A stretch of DNA of 64,000 nt from positions 1,364,001-1,428,000 of the forward strand of contig NZ_CP163302.1 of assembly GCF_041022165.1 (NCBI RefSeq), in the 5' to 3' direction. Position numbers and translations under genes: made by a program. Shown here in pieces: positions 25,394 to 34,400 of the stretch (its first letter is position 1; the number at the start of each line of letters is the position of its first letter). The stretch comes from Sinomonas sp. P10A9. Its GTDB lineage: Bacteria; Actinomycetota; Actinomycetes; Actinomycetales; Micrococcaceae. The notes beneath the pieces are model-generated. The model saw only the letters and a program-made list of their open reading frames with translations, had not been told where the DNA came from and did no database searches.

Positions 25394-27091
25394 TCAGAGC
25401 GGTGTGCACTCCCCGTTGCCCGCCAGGATCTGGTTCAGCAGGTCGTTCTGACCCGTTCGGAACAGCGTATTGAGCCGGTCCGGAGTGACCTTGACGCCGT
25501 CCGGCCCGATGTCGTTGTACTGGCCACTAGGAGCGAACTGGCCACTAGGAGTGACCTGGCCGGCCGGACCGAACTGGCTGGCCTGCGCGAACTGGCTGGC
25601 CGAGAGCACGGCGGGCACCGCGAGTCCCGCACCGCCAGCGAGCCCCGCGCCAGGGGTGACCTCCGTCGCTGAGGCGAGCGGCGTCGTCGTGCGTCTCTGT
25701 GCCTGCGGCGATGGCGAGCTGGACGCCGAGCCGGTGGCGCTCTTGAGGACGTTCTGAACCTTGGCGTGGATGGCGCTGAAGTCCGGGTAGGTGGGGAAGG
25801 AGGCGTCGAAGTCCGGGGGTCCGATCACGAGGCGGCTCGTGGGCTGGCTCTTGCCCTTGAGGGCGAGATCGACGAAGCTGCCGAGCTGGGACGAGGAGAT
25901 GTTCGACTCGACGACCTTGGTCCCCGCGTTGGCGATGTCCTGGAACTTGCTCAGGAGGGTCGCGGGGTTGAGCTGGTTGATCATCGCTTGCTCAATGCAC
26001 TGCTGGCGTGCGATGCGGTCATAGTCGCTGACGAATTCGCGGCTGCGGCCGTACCAGAGGGCGTGGAAGCCGTCGAGCGTCTGCACGCCGGGCGCGATCC
26101 AGCCCACTGGCAGGGCATGCGTGCCGTTGTCATCGAGCGCCGCACCGCTCATGGGGACCCAGCCGCCGGCCTTGATCCGGATGCCGCCCATCGCGTCGAT
26201 GAGCTGCTGGAAGCCAGCCATGTCGACCACTACGTAGGCCTGGACCTTGATGCCGAGCGTGCCAGAGGCGGCCTCGAGCGTTGCCTGCGCGCCGGGATCG
26301 TCCGCGCCGGGGTAGAGGTCACGGTACTTCTGGTTGACCTCGGTGTTGATCGCGTTGACGATGCACTGGTCGCCGCAGTTGTACCCGTCCGGGTAGACCT
26401 TGCGCATGGGCGAGTCCGCCGAGAACTGGGCGTTCTGGAGGTTGCGGGGGATCGAGATGAGCGCGGTCCGCCCGGTGTTCGCGTCGACGCTGACGATCGA
26501 GAGGCTGTCGGGGCGGCGGCCCACGCGATCATCGCCCGCGTCGCCGCCCATGATCATGAAGTTGTAGCGCCCGTCGACTGGGCTGATCGCCGGTCCGCCG
26601 GCGAAGATCGAACCGATGGCTCCGCGGCCGACTCCGATGAGGTAGGCGGCGTAGGCCAGGCTCCCGCTCGAGAGGACCATGGAGACCACGAGCGCGAGGA
26701 TGACGATCGGCCGCATCTTCTGAGCGAGCAGTGGCACGCGGATGAGCCTCAGGGTGCTGATGAAGAGCACCGCCCACCCGAGTGCGAGCGCAATCAGGAC
26801 GATGATCAGCACGAGCGATATCACCGGATGGGTGACCATCGTCAGGATCGCGCCCCGGTTGATCAGGCCTACCACAAGGAGGACGAGAAGCAGTGCCCAG
26901 ACCGTGATGGTCACGGCCAGGGCCCTGCGGGCCAGCCTCCGGTTGCCTGCGATGAGCTGGGCGGAGCCGGGCACGAGCAGGGTCAGGACCAGGAGGGTGA
27001 ACGCCCGTCTGGTGCGCACCGACGAGGGGGCATCCTCGGGATGCCGGATCGGGTCAGTCTGGTGGCTGCGCTCGGGGGCGTGCAGTGCCAT
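25394..27091 (-). CDS. LytR-CpsA-Psr (LCP) family cell-wall ligase
   Basis: Transfers undecaprenyl-linked glycopolymers to peptidoglycan at the outer face. The 565-residue protein has four predicted N-terminal spans (about 31-50, 58-78, 90-112, 128-150), more than the usual one. The LCP domain follows (about 175-450: GGDAGDDRVGRRPDSLSIV with the Asp/Arg catalytic set, ISIPRNLQ, YGRSR). The C-terminal 120 residues are low complexity with a six-residue SQFxxx/GQFxxx repeat. It follows purE by 36 nt on the same strand. The attached polymer could be teichoic, arabinogalactan-like or capsular. Confidence 0.88.
   Translation of the reverse strand: MALHAPERSHQTDPIRHPEDAPSSVRTRRAFTLLVLTLLVPGSAQLIAGNRRLARRALAVTITVWALLLVLLVVGLINRGAILTMVTHPVISLVLIIVLIALALGWAVLFISTLRLIRVPLLAQKMRPIVILALVVSMVLSSGSLAYAAYLIGVGRGAIGSIFAGGPAISPVDGRYNFMIMGGDAGDDRVGRRPDSLSIVSVDANTGRTALISIPRNLQNAQFSADSPMRKVYPDGYNCGDQCIVNAINTEVNQKYRDLYPGADDPGAQATLEAASGTLGIKVQAYVVVDMAGFQQLIDAMGGIRIKAGGWVPMSGAALDDNGTHALPVGWIAPGVQTLDGFHALWYGRSREFVSDYDRIARQQCIEQAMINQLNPATLLSKFQDIANAGTKVVESNISSSQLGSFVDLALKGKSQPTSRLVIGPPDFDASFPTYPDFSAIHAKVQNVLKSATGSASSSPSPQAQRRTTTPLASATEVTPGAGLAGGAGLAVPAVLSASQFAQASQFGPAGQVTPSGQFAPSGQYNDIGPDGVKVTPDRLNTLFRTGQNDLLNQILAGNGECTPL
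25518..25607 (-). repeat. 18-bp tandem repeat (five units) in the LCP gene
   Basis: Units start at 25518, 25536, 25554, 25572 and 25590, with the core ACTGGCC(A/G) or ACTGGCTG. In the protein they give SQFAQA, SQFGPA, GQVTPS, GQFAPS and GQY. Units 1 and 2 differ at few positions, suggesting recent slippage. Confidence 0.85.
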
Positions 27092-27127
27092 GGTCCTCCT
27101 TCGGCGCGCTGGTTGAGGTTGTGCCGG

Positions 27128-27691
27128 TCAGACCGCGCGCTGGTCGACGTGCTCTGACGCGAACACGCTGGCCGCCTTCGCGCGCAGCGCCTCGCCCTTG
27201 CGGGCCGCCGCGGCCTTGAGCTCGGACGCGAAGTCGGCAAGGCTCGCCGAGAGCCGACGGCCCAGATCGTCGTCGGCCGAGGCCAGCATCCTCACGGCGA
27301 GGAGCCCCGCGTTGCGGGCGCCGCCGATCGAGACGGTCGCGACCGGGACACCCGCCGGCATCTGGACGATTGAGAGGAGGGAATCCATGCCGTCCAGGGT
27401 CTTGAGCGGCACGGGGACTCCGATGACCGGCAGCGTCGTCACCGAGGCGAGCATGCCGGGCAGGTGCGCGGCACCGCCAGCCCCCGCGATGATGACGCGC
27501 AGGCCACGGGTGCGCGCGTCCTTCCCGTATGCGATCATCTCCTCCGGCATGCGGTGGGCGGAGACGACGTCGGCCTCGAAGGGGATGCCGAATTCTGCGA
27601 GGGCGTCGGCGGCCGCCTCCATGACGGGCCAGTCCGAATCCGAGCCCATAACGAGGCCCACGAGGGGCTGCTGCGGTGCTGTCGTGCTCAT
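27128..27691 (-). CDS. purE: 5-(carboxyamino)imidazole ribonucleotide mutase
   Basis: Class I PurE: converts N5-CAIR to CAIR in de novo purine synthesis. 187 residues, with GSDSDWPVM (16-24) and the diagnostic SAHRMPE (44-50), whose His is catalytic. The C-terminus is about 25 residues longer than E. coli PurE. The start overlaps the purK stop by 4 nt, so the two are coupled. No purine riboswitch is seen upstream of purK. Confidence 0.95.
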   Translation of the reverse strand: MSTTAPQQPLVGLVMGSDSDWPVMEAAADALAEFGIPFEADVVSAHRMPEEMIAYGKDARTRGLRVIIAGAGGAAHLPGMLASVTTLPVIGVPVPLKTLDGMDSLLSIVQMPAGVPVATVSIGGARNAGLLAVRMLASADDDLGRRLSASLADFASELKAAAARKGEALRAKAASVFASEHVDQRAV

Positions 27692-28905
27692 GCGGTCTCC
27701 TGAGGCTTCTGAAGCGCGGACGCGGTCGTACGGGCGGCGATGGGGGGAACAGGTACGCCGTCACGGACGAGGGCCGCGACACGCGAGGCGCGCTCGCGCA
27801 GGTCGACAGGGTCGGAGCCGGGCCCGCCCACGAGGTTCACGTGGCCGATCTTGCGGCCGGGACGTACCGACTTGCCGTACGTGTGGACCTTGGCCGCCGG
27901 ATCCGCTGCGAGTGCGGCCGGGAAGGCGCTGTAGAGATCCTGATTGGCGCCGCCGAGGTAGTTCTTCATGACCGCCCAGTCACCGAGGACATCGGTGGCC
28001 CCCAGGGGGAGGTCCAGAACGGCGCGCAGATGCTGCTCGAACTGGCTCGTCACCGAACCGTCCTGAGTCCAGTGGCCGGTGTTGTGCGGCCGCATCGCGA
28101 GCTCGTTGATGAGGAAGCCCGGGCCGCGTCCCGGAGTCTCGAACAGCTCTGCGGCCATGACTCCCGTGACGCCGAGGCTCTCCGCGATCTGCAGTGCTGC
28201 GTCCTCGGCCGCCCGCGCAACGGCCGGGTCAAGCTCGGGCGCCGGTGCGATGACCTCGTCGCACACGCCCTTGACCTGGATGGTGTGGACCACGGGCCAG
28301 GCGCGCGATTCCCCACCGGGGGTCCGGGCGACGAGGGCCGAGAGCTCACGCGAGAACTCGACCATCTCCTCGGCCAGCAGCGGCGTCATGGTCCCGAACC
28401 AGTCGTCGGAATCGAGGGCATCCGTCGCGGAGCGGAGCACGCGCACGCCCTTGCCGTCATAGCCGCCGCGCGGGGTCTTCAGGACGATCGGCCAGCCGAT
28501 CTCCGCGCCGAAGTCCGTGAGCTCCTCAACGTGGTGCACCGCGCGCCAGCGCGGGTTGGGCAGTCCGAGCGCGTCAACGGCAGCGCGCATCGCCAGCTTG
28601 TCCTGGGCATGGACCAGCGCCTCCGGGCCGGGCTGCACGTTGACTCCCTCGGCCATGAGCGCCAGAAGGTGCTCGGTCGGCACGTGCTCGTGGTCGAACG
28701 TCAGGACGTCAACCCCGCGGGCAAAGGCGCGCAGGTCGTCGAGGCTGCGGTAGTCGCCGATCGGGGCGAACGGGACCGCGGGCACGGCAGAGACGTCCTC
28801 AGCCTCGGCCAAGACCCGCAGCTCGAGGCCCAGGGCAGTCGCGGCAGGGGCCATCATGCGGGCAAGCTGGCCGCCTCCGACCACGCCGATTACAGGAAAA
28901 CTCAC
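27688..28905 (-). CDS. purK: 5-(carboxyamino)imidazole ribonucleotide synthase
   Basis: ATP-grasp enzyme that carboxylates AIR to N5-CAIR using bicarbonate. 405 residues: N-terminal [13 protein letters not shown]ossmann-like loop, ATP-grasp core ([24 protein letters not shown]), and [20 protein letters not shown], which distinguishes PurK from biotin carboxylases. It leads the leftward purK-purE-LCP-manA group and diverges from gtrA across a 157-bp gap that contains a large inverted repeat. Confidence 0.95.
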   Translation of the reverse strand: MSFPVIGVVGGGQLARMMAPAATALGLELRVLAEAEDVSAVPAVPFAPIGDYRSLDDLRAFARGVDVLTFDHEHVPTEHLLALMAEGVNVQPGPEALVHAQDKLAMRAAVDALGLPNPRWRAVHHVEELTDFGAEIGWPIVLKTPRGGYDGKGVRVLRSATDALDSDDWFGTMTPLLAEEMVEFSRELSALVARTPGGESRAWPVVHTIQVKGVCDEVIAPAPELDPAVARAAEDAALQIAESLGVTGVMAAELFETPGRGPGFLINELAMRPHNTGHWTQDGSVTSQFEQHLRAVLDLPLGATDVLGDWAVMKNYLGGANQDLYSAFPAALAADPAAKVHTYGKSVRPGRKIGHVNLVGGPGSDPVDLRERASRVAALVRDGVPVPPIAARTTASALQKPQETA

Positions 28906-28980
28906 TAGCCCAGCCTACAGAACACGGCAGTTGGCTCATTGGAGGCGGCCGCGTGGCCCCCTTCCAATCTGGTGCTGGGA

Positions 28981-29018
28981 CGCCGCGCCCGGGCCGTACC
29001 CGGGCGCGGCGGTAGAAT
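28981..29018 (+). promoter_or_regulatory. GC-only inverted repeat abutting the gtrA -10
   Basis: A perfect 13-bp arm pair (28981-28993, 28999-29011, loop CCGTA) is followed 1 nt later by TAGAAT (29013-29018), a good -10 for gtrA. It lies between divergent genes, so it is not the terminator of either. It covers the gtrA -35 region and may act as operator or cruciform. Confidence 0.5.
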
Positions 29019-29062
29019 GTCCTGTGGCCTCGGCCGAATCTCAATACCGCCCGTGGAGGAAC

Positions 29063-29668
29063 ATGATCTCGTCAATCTCCGACCGTCTGCACGGTCTGGC
29101 CTCGCTGTTCTGGCGTGAGGTCGCCAAGTTCGGGACGGTCGGCGGTGTGGCCTTTGTCATCGACAACGGCCTGACTTATCTGTTCATGCACACGATCATG
29201 TCCGACTCCGAGGCCAAGGCCCGGTTCTTCGGTGCGACCGTCGCCACGGTCTTCTCCTGGCTGGCCAACCGGTACTGGACGTTCCGGCACCGCAAGCAGG
29301 CCAACATCGTCCGCGAATTCGTCATGTTCGTGGTGATCAACGGCATCGGCATCGGGATCTCCACGGGATTCACGGCGATCGCGAAGTACTGGCTCAACGT
29401 CCAGGACAAGAATCTGCTCTTCCTCGCGGGCGTGGTGGGCATCCTCGTGGCCACGGTGGTCCGATTCTTCGCCTACCGCTTCTGGGTCTTCAACCAGGAG
29501 CTCGACACCGAACCCGGCTACGAGGAAGACCACGAGCTCTTCGACCACGAGCACGCCGGGCACCACCGGGGCGGCGGCACCGCCGCATCCCCAGCGGTGC
29601 CGGGCACTCAGGCCAGCGAATTGAAAGCCGATCTGAAAGCCGATTTGAAAGCCGATCGGGAACAGTAG
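29063..29668 (+). CDS. GtrA-family membrane protein
   Basis: A 201-residue protein with four membrane spans over residues 15-145 (FGTVGGVAFVIDNGLTYLFM, ATVFSWLANRYWTFRHR, then two more). GtrA-type proteins are thought to move polyprenyl-linked sugars or serve arabinogalactan assembly (compare Rv3789). The hydrophilic tail of about 55 residues has acidic and His segments and ends in three near-identical ADLK units. GGAGGA precedes the ATG. Upstream promoter TAGAAT at 29013. It converges on the TIGR03089 gene with a 9-bp gap. Confidence 0.88.
   Translation: MISSISDRLHGLASLFWREVAKFGTVGGVAFVIDNGLTYLFMHTIMSDSEAKARFFGATVATVFSWLANRYWTFRHRKQANIVREFVMFVVINGIGIGISTGFTAIAKYWLNVQDKNLLFLAGVVGILVATVVRFFAYRFWVFNQELDTEPGYEEDHELFDHEHAGHHRGGGTAASPAVPGTQASELKADLKADLKADREQ
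29621..29656 (+). repeat. 12-bp tandem repeat (three units) at the gtrA 3' end
   Basis: TTGAAAGCCGAT, CTGAAAGCCGAT and TTGAAAGCCGAT encode LKAD three times just before the stop. The units are AT-richer than the gene. Confidence 0.9.
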
Positions 29669-29677
29669 CCGCCCGCG

Positions 29678-30466
29678 CTAGCTGATCTTCTCCGCTGGAC
29701 TGGTTTTCTCCGCTGCGCGGATTCTCTCGGTGTCGGTCTCCTCGACCGATTCGTGCACGAGCACCACCGAGCCGCCCGCGGCCCACGCGCCCAGCATACG
29801 TGCGACGGCCCCGATGAGACCCTGCCCCGCACTGACGAGGATCCGGGCGCCATCGGCCTCAGCAGCTGCGAAGCGCCCGAGGAGGTCTGCCTGGGTGAGC
29901 GCGGTGCCCCCGGTCCTCAAGGCCTCGTCCTCCTGGACCGGCGGGTCGAACGGCTCGTACGAGTCCGCGAACTGCCGCACGAGCGCCGCGTAGTCGTAGG
30001 TCCCAGCGGCCAATGTGCCCGGGAATCTCATCTCAAGCGCCCCCAGCGCCACGGCGACGCGGGCGCCGGCGACCCCTGTGCCCGAGACCTCCCCGCCGGT
30101 GACCTCCCCGCCGGTGACCTCCCCGCCGGGGGCGGGTGCGGCGTCGTGCGTTCCGTCCGGTCCGATGAACGTAATGTCCGCCGGGCCCTGGTCCGAACCC
30201 GCGAGCAGGACGGCACCCACCTGCCACGCCGCGAGGGCCACGACGGCGGACTTCCAGTGCGCGGGGAGATCCAGGCGGATGCGCGTCCCCCGCTCGGCAT
30301 CGAGCTCTTCGGAGAGGAAATTCGCGGTCTTCGCAACCCAGTTGTCGAGCACACGGCCGGACAGCTCGATGCGCTCTCCGCCCGGCCCGTACCAGGTCAG
30401 TCGGGGAGAGGAGGAGTGGTTGCCGCTGCGGAGCTGCTTGAGCAGGTCCGGGATCGTGGATGCCAT
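29678..30466 (-). CDS. TIGR03089 family protein (AMP-binding-enzyme-like)
   Basis: A 262-residue actinobacterial protein resembling the N-terminal part of acyl-adenylate-forming enzymes (LTWYGPGGERIELSGRVLDNWVAKTANFL, HWKSAVVALAAWQVGAVLL) but without the core AMP-binding loop and C-terminal domain, so probably not an active ligase. A 15-residue GGEVT-type repeat interrupts it near 113-128. Function unknown. It lies near LCP, purE and purK as Rv3268 does. Start ATG 30466. Confidence 0.75.
   Translation of the reverse strand: MASTIPDLLKQLRSGNHSSSPRLTWYGPGGERIELSGRVLDNWVAKTANFLSEELDAERGTRIRLDLPAHWKSAVVALAAWQVGAVLLAGSDQGPADITFIGPDGTHDAAPAPGGEVTGGEVTGGEVSGTGVAGARVAVALGALEMRFPGTLAAGTYDYAALVRQFADSYEPFDPPVQEDEALRTGGTALTQADLLGRFAAAEADGARILVSAGQGLIGAVARMLGAWAAGGSVVLVHESVEETDTERIRAAEKTSPAEKIS
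30086..30130 (-). repeat. 15-bp tandem repeat (three units) in the TIGR03089 gene
   Basis: GACCTCCCCGCCGGT at 30086, 30101 and 30116 (last base differs in unit 3). In the protein it gives GGEVT repeated. The near-identity suggests recent expansion. Confidence 0.9.
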
Positions 30467-30691
30467 GAGGTCATTGTCGCCGGTTCATGTTCGGTTTCTT
30501 CCCGCGGACCCGTGAATCACGTTCATGGAATTTGCTGCGCCGATATCGCGTCATGGACCGTCGGAGCCGGACTCATGGAAGGTGCAGGAGGGCGGCTGCC
30601 GCAGGAGGTCCGGCGCGGAAGGCCGCCCCGCTGCCGGGCGTGTCGTCCGCAGTCTGCTGGTGGAATTCTGGCTAGAATCTGCGGCCGCCGC

Positions 30692-30721
30692 TTGACTCGG
30701 AACGACTTACACGCATGTAAT
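30692..30721 (+). promoter_or_regulatory. whiB promoter with embedded palindrome
   Basis: TTGACT (30692-30697), 18-bp spacer, TGTAAT (30716-30721) is the best sigma-A-like promoter seen in the window. TTACA-CGCA-TGTAA (30707-30720) overlaps the spacer and -10 and could be an operator. A TAGAAT (30673-30678) upstream may be a second -10. Downstream, GCGATGA-ACCGA-TCATCGC (30753-30771) can form a leader hairpin. Otherwise the 390-bp gap 30467-30856 contains no recognisable gene. Confidence 0.55.
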
Positions 30722-30856
30722 TAGGACTGGACAGTAACTGCGCCGGCGGACAGCGATGAACCGATCATCGCATGCCCGAGGGGAACCGGCACCGGGATTC
30801 TTCCTGGCGCTGGACTTCGCGGCTCGCCGCGCAGACACGACCCGAGGAGGAGCACC

Positions 30857-31408
30857 GTGGGACAGACGGAGCGTATCCAGTACGAGTCGACGGTCGCTGC
30901 GCATGCATCGACCCGCTATCGGTCGCGGGGGATTCCCTCCGACTGGTACGTCGACCCAGCGGACCCAGAGGCCCAAGAACGCTATGAGGCCCTGTCCGCA
31001 GAAGCCCTGGAGGATGCCGCCACGGCATTCCTCACGGCGCACGAGACAGAGGAGGCCGAGTCCGACTTCGACGACGAGCCCGCGGACGAGGCGATCGAGA
31101 GGGCGCTCGCGCTGCTCGCGAACCCCGCCCAGCACACGCCGAAGCCGGTTCTCATCGAGCTCGTCCAGCCGGGCGACCCCGAGGAAGGCGAGCTCGCGTG
31201 GCAGGCCGAGGCGCTGTGCGCCCAGACCGACCCCGAGGCCTTCTTCCCCGAGAAGGGCGGCTCGACGCGCGACGCGAAGAAGGTGTGCGGCTCGTGCACG
31301 GTGCGCGCCCAGTGCCTCGAGTACGCGCTCGCCAACGACGAGCGCTTCGGTATCTGGGGCGGCCTGTCGGAGCGTGAGCGCCGCCGGCTCCGCAAGCGGG
31401 CGGTCTGA
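30857..31408 (+). CDS. whiB: WhiB-family iron-sulfur regulator with long N-terminal extension
   Basis: A 183-residue Wbl protein. The C-terminal 70 residues form the domain: Cys121, Cys144, Cys147, Cys153 for a [4Fe-4S] cluster, GIWGG at 165-169 and a basic tail RERRRLRKR. They look like WhiB/WhiB2, an essential septation and sporulation factor that binds sigma-A. Residues 1-110 are an acidic Ala/Glu-rich extension longer than usual. GTG start after GAGGAGG. It is the first gene of an operon with a large glycosyltransferase and DUF5719. A strong promoter lies about 130 bp upstream. Confidence 0.9.
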   Translation: MGQTERIQYESTVAAHASTRYRSRGIPSDWYVDPADPEAQERYEALSAEALEDAATAFLTAHETEEAESDFDDEPADEAIERALALLANPAQHTPKPVLIELVQPGDPEEGELAWQAEALCAQTDPEAFFPEKGGSTRDAKKVCGSCTVRAQCLEYALANDERFGIWGGLSERERRRLRKRAV

Positions 31409-34400
31409 CCCTGGAGGCTGTACGCGTCACCGCAGTCGTCGTAGCGCACGACGGCGCCCCCTACTTGCCCGCGACGCTCGCCGGCCTCGCGGGCCAGACT
31501 AGGCCTGCCAACGTCGTGATGGGCGTCGACGCCGGCTCCCGCGACGACTCTTCCGAGTTGCTGCGTGACGCCCTCGGCCCAGAGCATGTCACGGCGGTCC
31601 GGGCGCCCGGGGGATTCGGCGGCGCCGTGGCCCGAGGCCTGAGCGCCCTCCCGCCCGGCGAGGATTCGGGCGCCAGCGGGACCCAGGAGTGGCTCTGGCT
31701 CCTCCATGACGATTCCGCCCCCGCCCCGGACGCCCTCGCGGCGCTGCTCGAGGCCGTCGAAGCCGCCCCGAGGGTGGTGGTCGCCGGGTGCAAGCAGCTC
31801 GATGCCGAGTCGCCGCGGCGGCTGATCGATGTGGGGCTCTCCGTGAGCCGATGGTACGAGCGGCTCACCCTCGTCGACGTCGATGAGGTGGATCAGGGCC
31901 AGTACGACGCCCGCAGTGACATGTTCGCCGTCAACTCGGCCGGCATGCTCGTGCGGCGCGACATCTGGGAGAGGCTCGGCGGCTTCGACCCAGCGCTCCC
32001 CGCCACCGGCGACGACGTAGACTTCTGCCTCCGCGCCCGCCTGGCCGACAACCGCGTTGTCGTGGTCCCCGCCGCGCGGATGCTCCACACGATCCGGCCC
32101 GACGCCGCCGGGACGCCATTCGCCGCCCGCCGCGCCGAGGTCTACACACGACTCAAGCACACCCCTCTGGGGCTCCTGCCGTTCCACGCAGTCGGTGCCC
32201 TGCTCGGGGGGCTCTGGCAGTTCCTGCTCGGGATTGTCCTCAAAGAGCCCGCCCTCGGCGCGGCCAAGCTCGGCGCGAGCCTTTCGGCCCTGTCCTCGCC
32301 GGGCCGTCTCGTCAGCGGCCGGCGTTCTGCGCGCCGGACACGCAGGGTGTCCCGCTCCCTCCTCGGGACCCTGATCATTCCGCGGGCCGAGATCTGGGCG
32401 CACCGCCGCGCCCTCCTCGAGTCTGCCGAGCCGGACTCGGACGCCATTGTCGGCGACGGTACGGGCATCGCGGACGGGCCCAGCGAGCCGACCGGTGATT
32501 CCCAGCATGACTTCGCGGCCCTCGCCGTGGCGTCCCGGGGATGGATCGGTACGGGCGCCCTCGTCGTGACCGGCACCGCCCTCCTGGCCGCGCTCGTGGC
32601 CTTCGCGCCCCTGCTCGGGGCCGAGGCAGCCGTCGGCGGCGCACTCCTTCCCGTCTCGACGGCTCTCTCCGCGGTCTTCGCGCATGCGACCGGCTGGTGG
32701 ACGGGCCTCGGCGCGGGCCAGCGCGGGCATGGCGATCCGTTCGACCTCGTCCTCTGGCTCTTCGGCCTGACGGGCTTCGGCGACACGAACCGTGCCGTCG
32801 TGGTGGTCCTCGTCCTCGCCGCGCCCATCGCCGGGATCGGGGCCTGGGCCCTTGCAGCGAACCTCACCGCACATCGCGCTCCGCGCACGCTTGCGGCCCT
32901 CGTGTGGGCCGCCGCGCCCTCGCTCATCCTCGCCCTCGCGCAGGGCCGTCTTGGCGCCGTCGTGGCCCACGCAGCCCTGCCGTGGGCTGCCCTCGGCATG
33001 CTGCGCGCCGTGGGGGCGGCCCGCGTCCGGGGGAGCGTCGGCCAGCATCACCAACCACGCAGGGGCTCGGGCGGCGCATCATCGTGGACCGCTGCCGCGG
33101 CGGGCGGGATCGCGCTGGCCTTCGCCGCTGCGGGGGCGCCCTCCCTTGTTCCGCTCGCGGGCGCCGTCGTCCTCGTGCTGACCGTGGCCCTGCGCGGCAG
33201 GGCCAGAACGCTGTGGTGGTCGCTCATCCCCACCGTGGTGCTCTTCCTCCCGCTCTGGGTCTCGGCGCCGAACAGCCCGCGGGCATGGATCACCGATCCA
33301 GGGGTACCGCTTCCCGTGGACCCCGCCCCAGCCTGGCAGCTTGTCCTGGGCCAGCCGGTGGCGTTCGACGCCGCGGCGGGACTGGCGGCCATCCCGTTCC
33401 TCCCCGCGGGGGTGCCGTGGTCCCTCGTGGCCGCGCTGCTCGTGGGCGCTCCCGTGCTGCTCGTCGCCGTGGCGGGAGCGGTCCTGCTGATCGGACGCCG
33501 CGGCCTCGCGGCACGGCTCCTCCTCCTTCTGGGCATCGCGGGCCTTGCGTACGCCTGGGCCGTCTCACGGATCCCGACCGCCGTTGCCGGCGATGCCCTC
33601 GCGGCACCCTACGCCGGCCCGAGCGTGGCGGCGGCCTTCCTCGCCCTCCTCATCGTGGCCGTGCTTGCCGCGGACCGGCTTCTTGAGCATCGCCGGATCG
33701 CAGCGCATCGCCCGCCTCTCGAGGGGACGGCACCCCATCAGGGCGCACGCCGGATCTCCTCGGGAGCGATCGTCGTCGCCTATGTGCTCCTCGCCGCGGG
33801 CCCTGTCGGAGTGCTCGCCCAGTGGGCAGCCTCAGGGTTCGCGCATGCCCCTGCGTCCGGCGGCCTGGGCGTCCAAGAGCTCGTGACGCCCGCGAGGGCG
33901 CGTGGCCTGCCAGCTACCGCGGCGGACCTCGGCGAGGGCGCCCAGCAGACGCGTACCCTCGTGCTCCGGGCTGCCGACGCAGGCGGGTTCACCGCGACCG
34001 TCATGCGTGGCTCCGGCACCACTCTGGACGCGCTGTCAGCGGTCGCCGCCTCGAGCCGCGTCGTGGGCGACTGGGGCAGCGAGCACGTCGCGGAGGACGA
34101 CGCCGCACTGGCCGCCGTGCGCCGGGCCGTCGCCACCGTGGGCGGTGGTGCCGCTGTCGACCCGGGCAGCGACCTCCGGGATCTCGGCATCGGATTCGTT
34201 GTGCTCCCAGACAGCGGTCCGGCCGACGACCTCACCGCGAGCCACATCGATGCCGTGCCGTCCCTCGTGGCCGTGGGCCATACAGACGCGGGCTGGCTGT
34301 GGCGAGTGACGCCTCAGAACGCCGCACCGGATGCAGGGTTCTCGATCAACCAGCGGGCCAGGATCGTCGACCCTGCGGGGGTGACGATCGCGGCAGTGCC

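Noticed and set aside
30982..33054. Minus-strand open frame (690 codons) across whiB and the glycosyltransferase
   Set aside because: Antisense shadow; lacks any domain, and whiB and the GT2 motifs are unambiguous.
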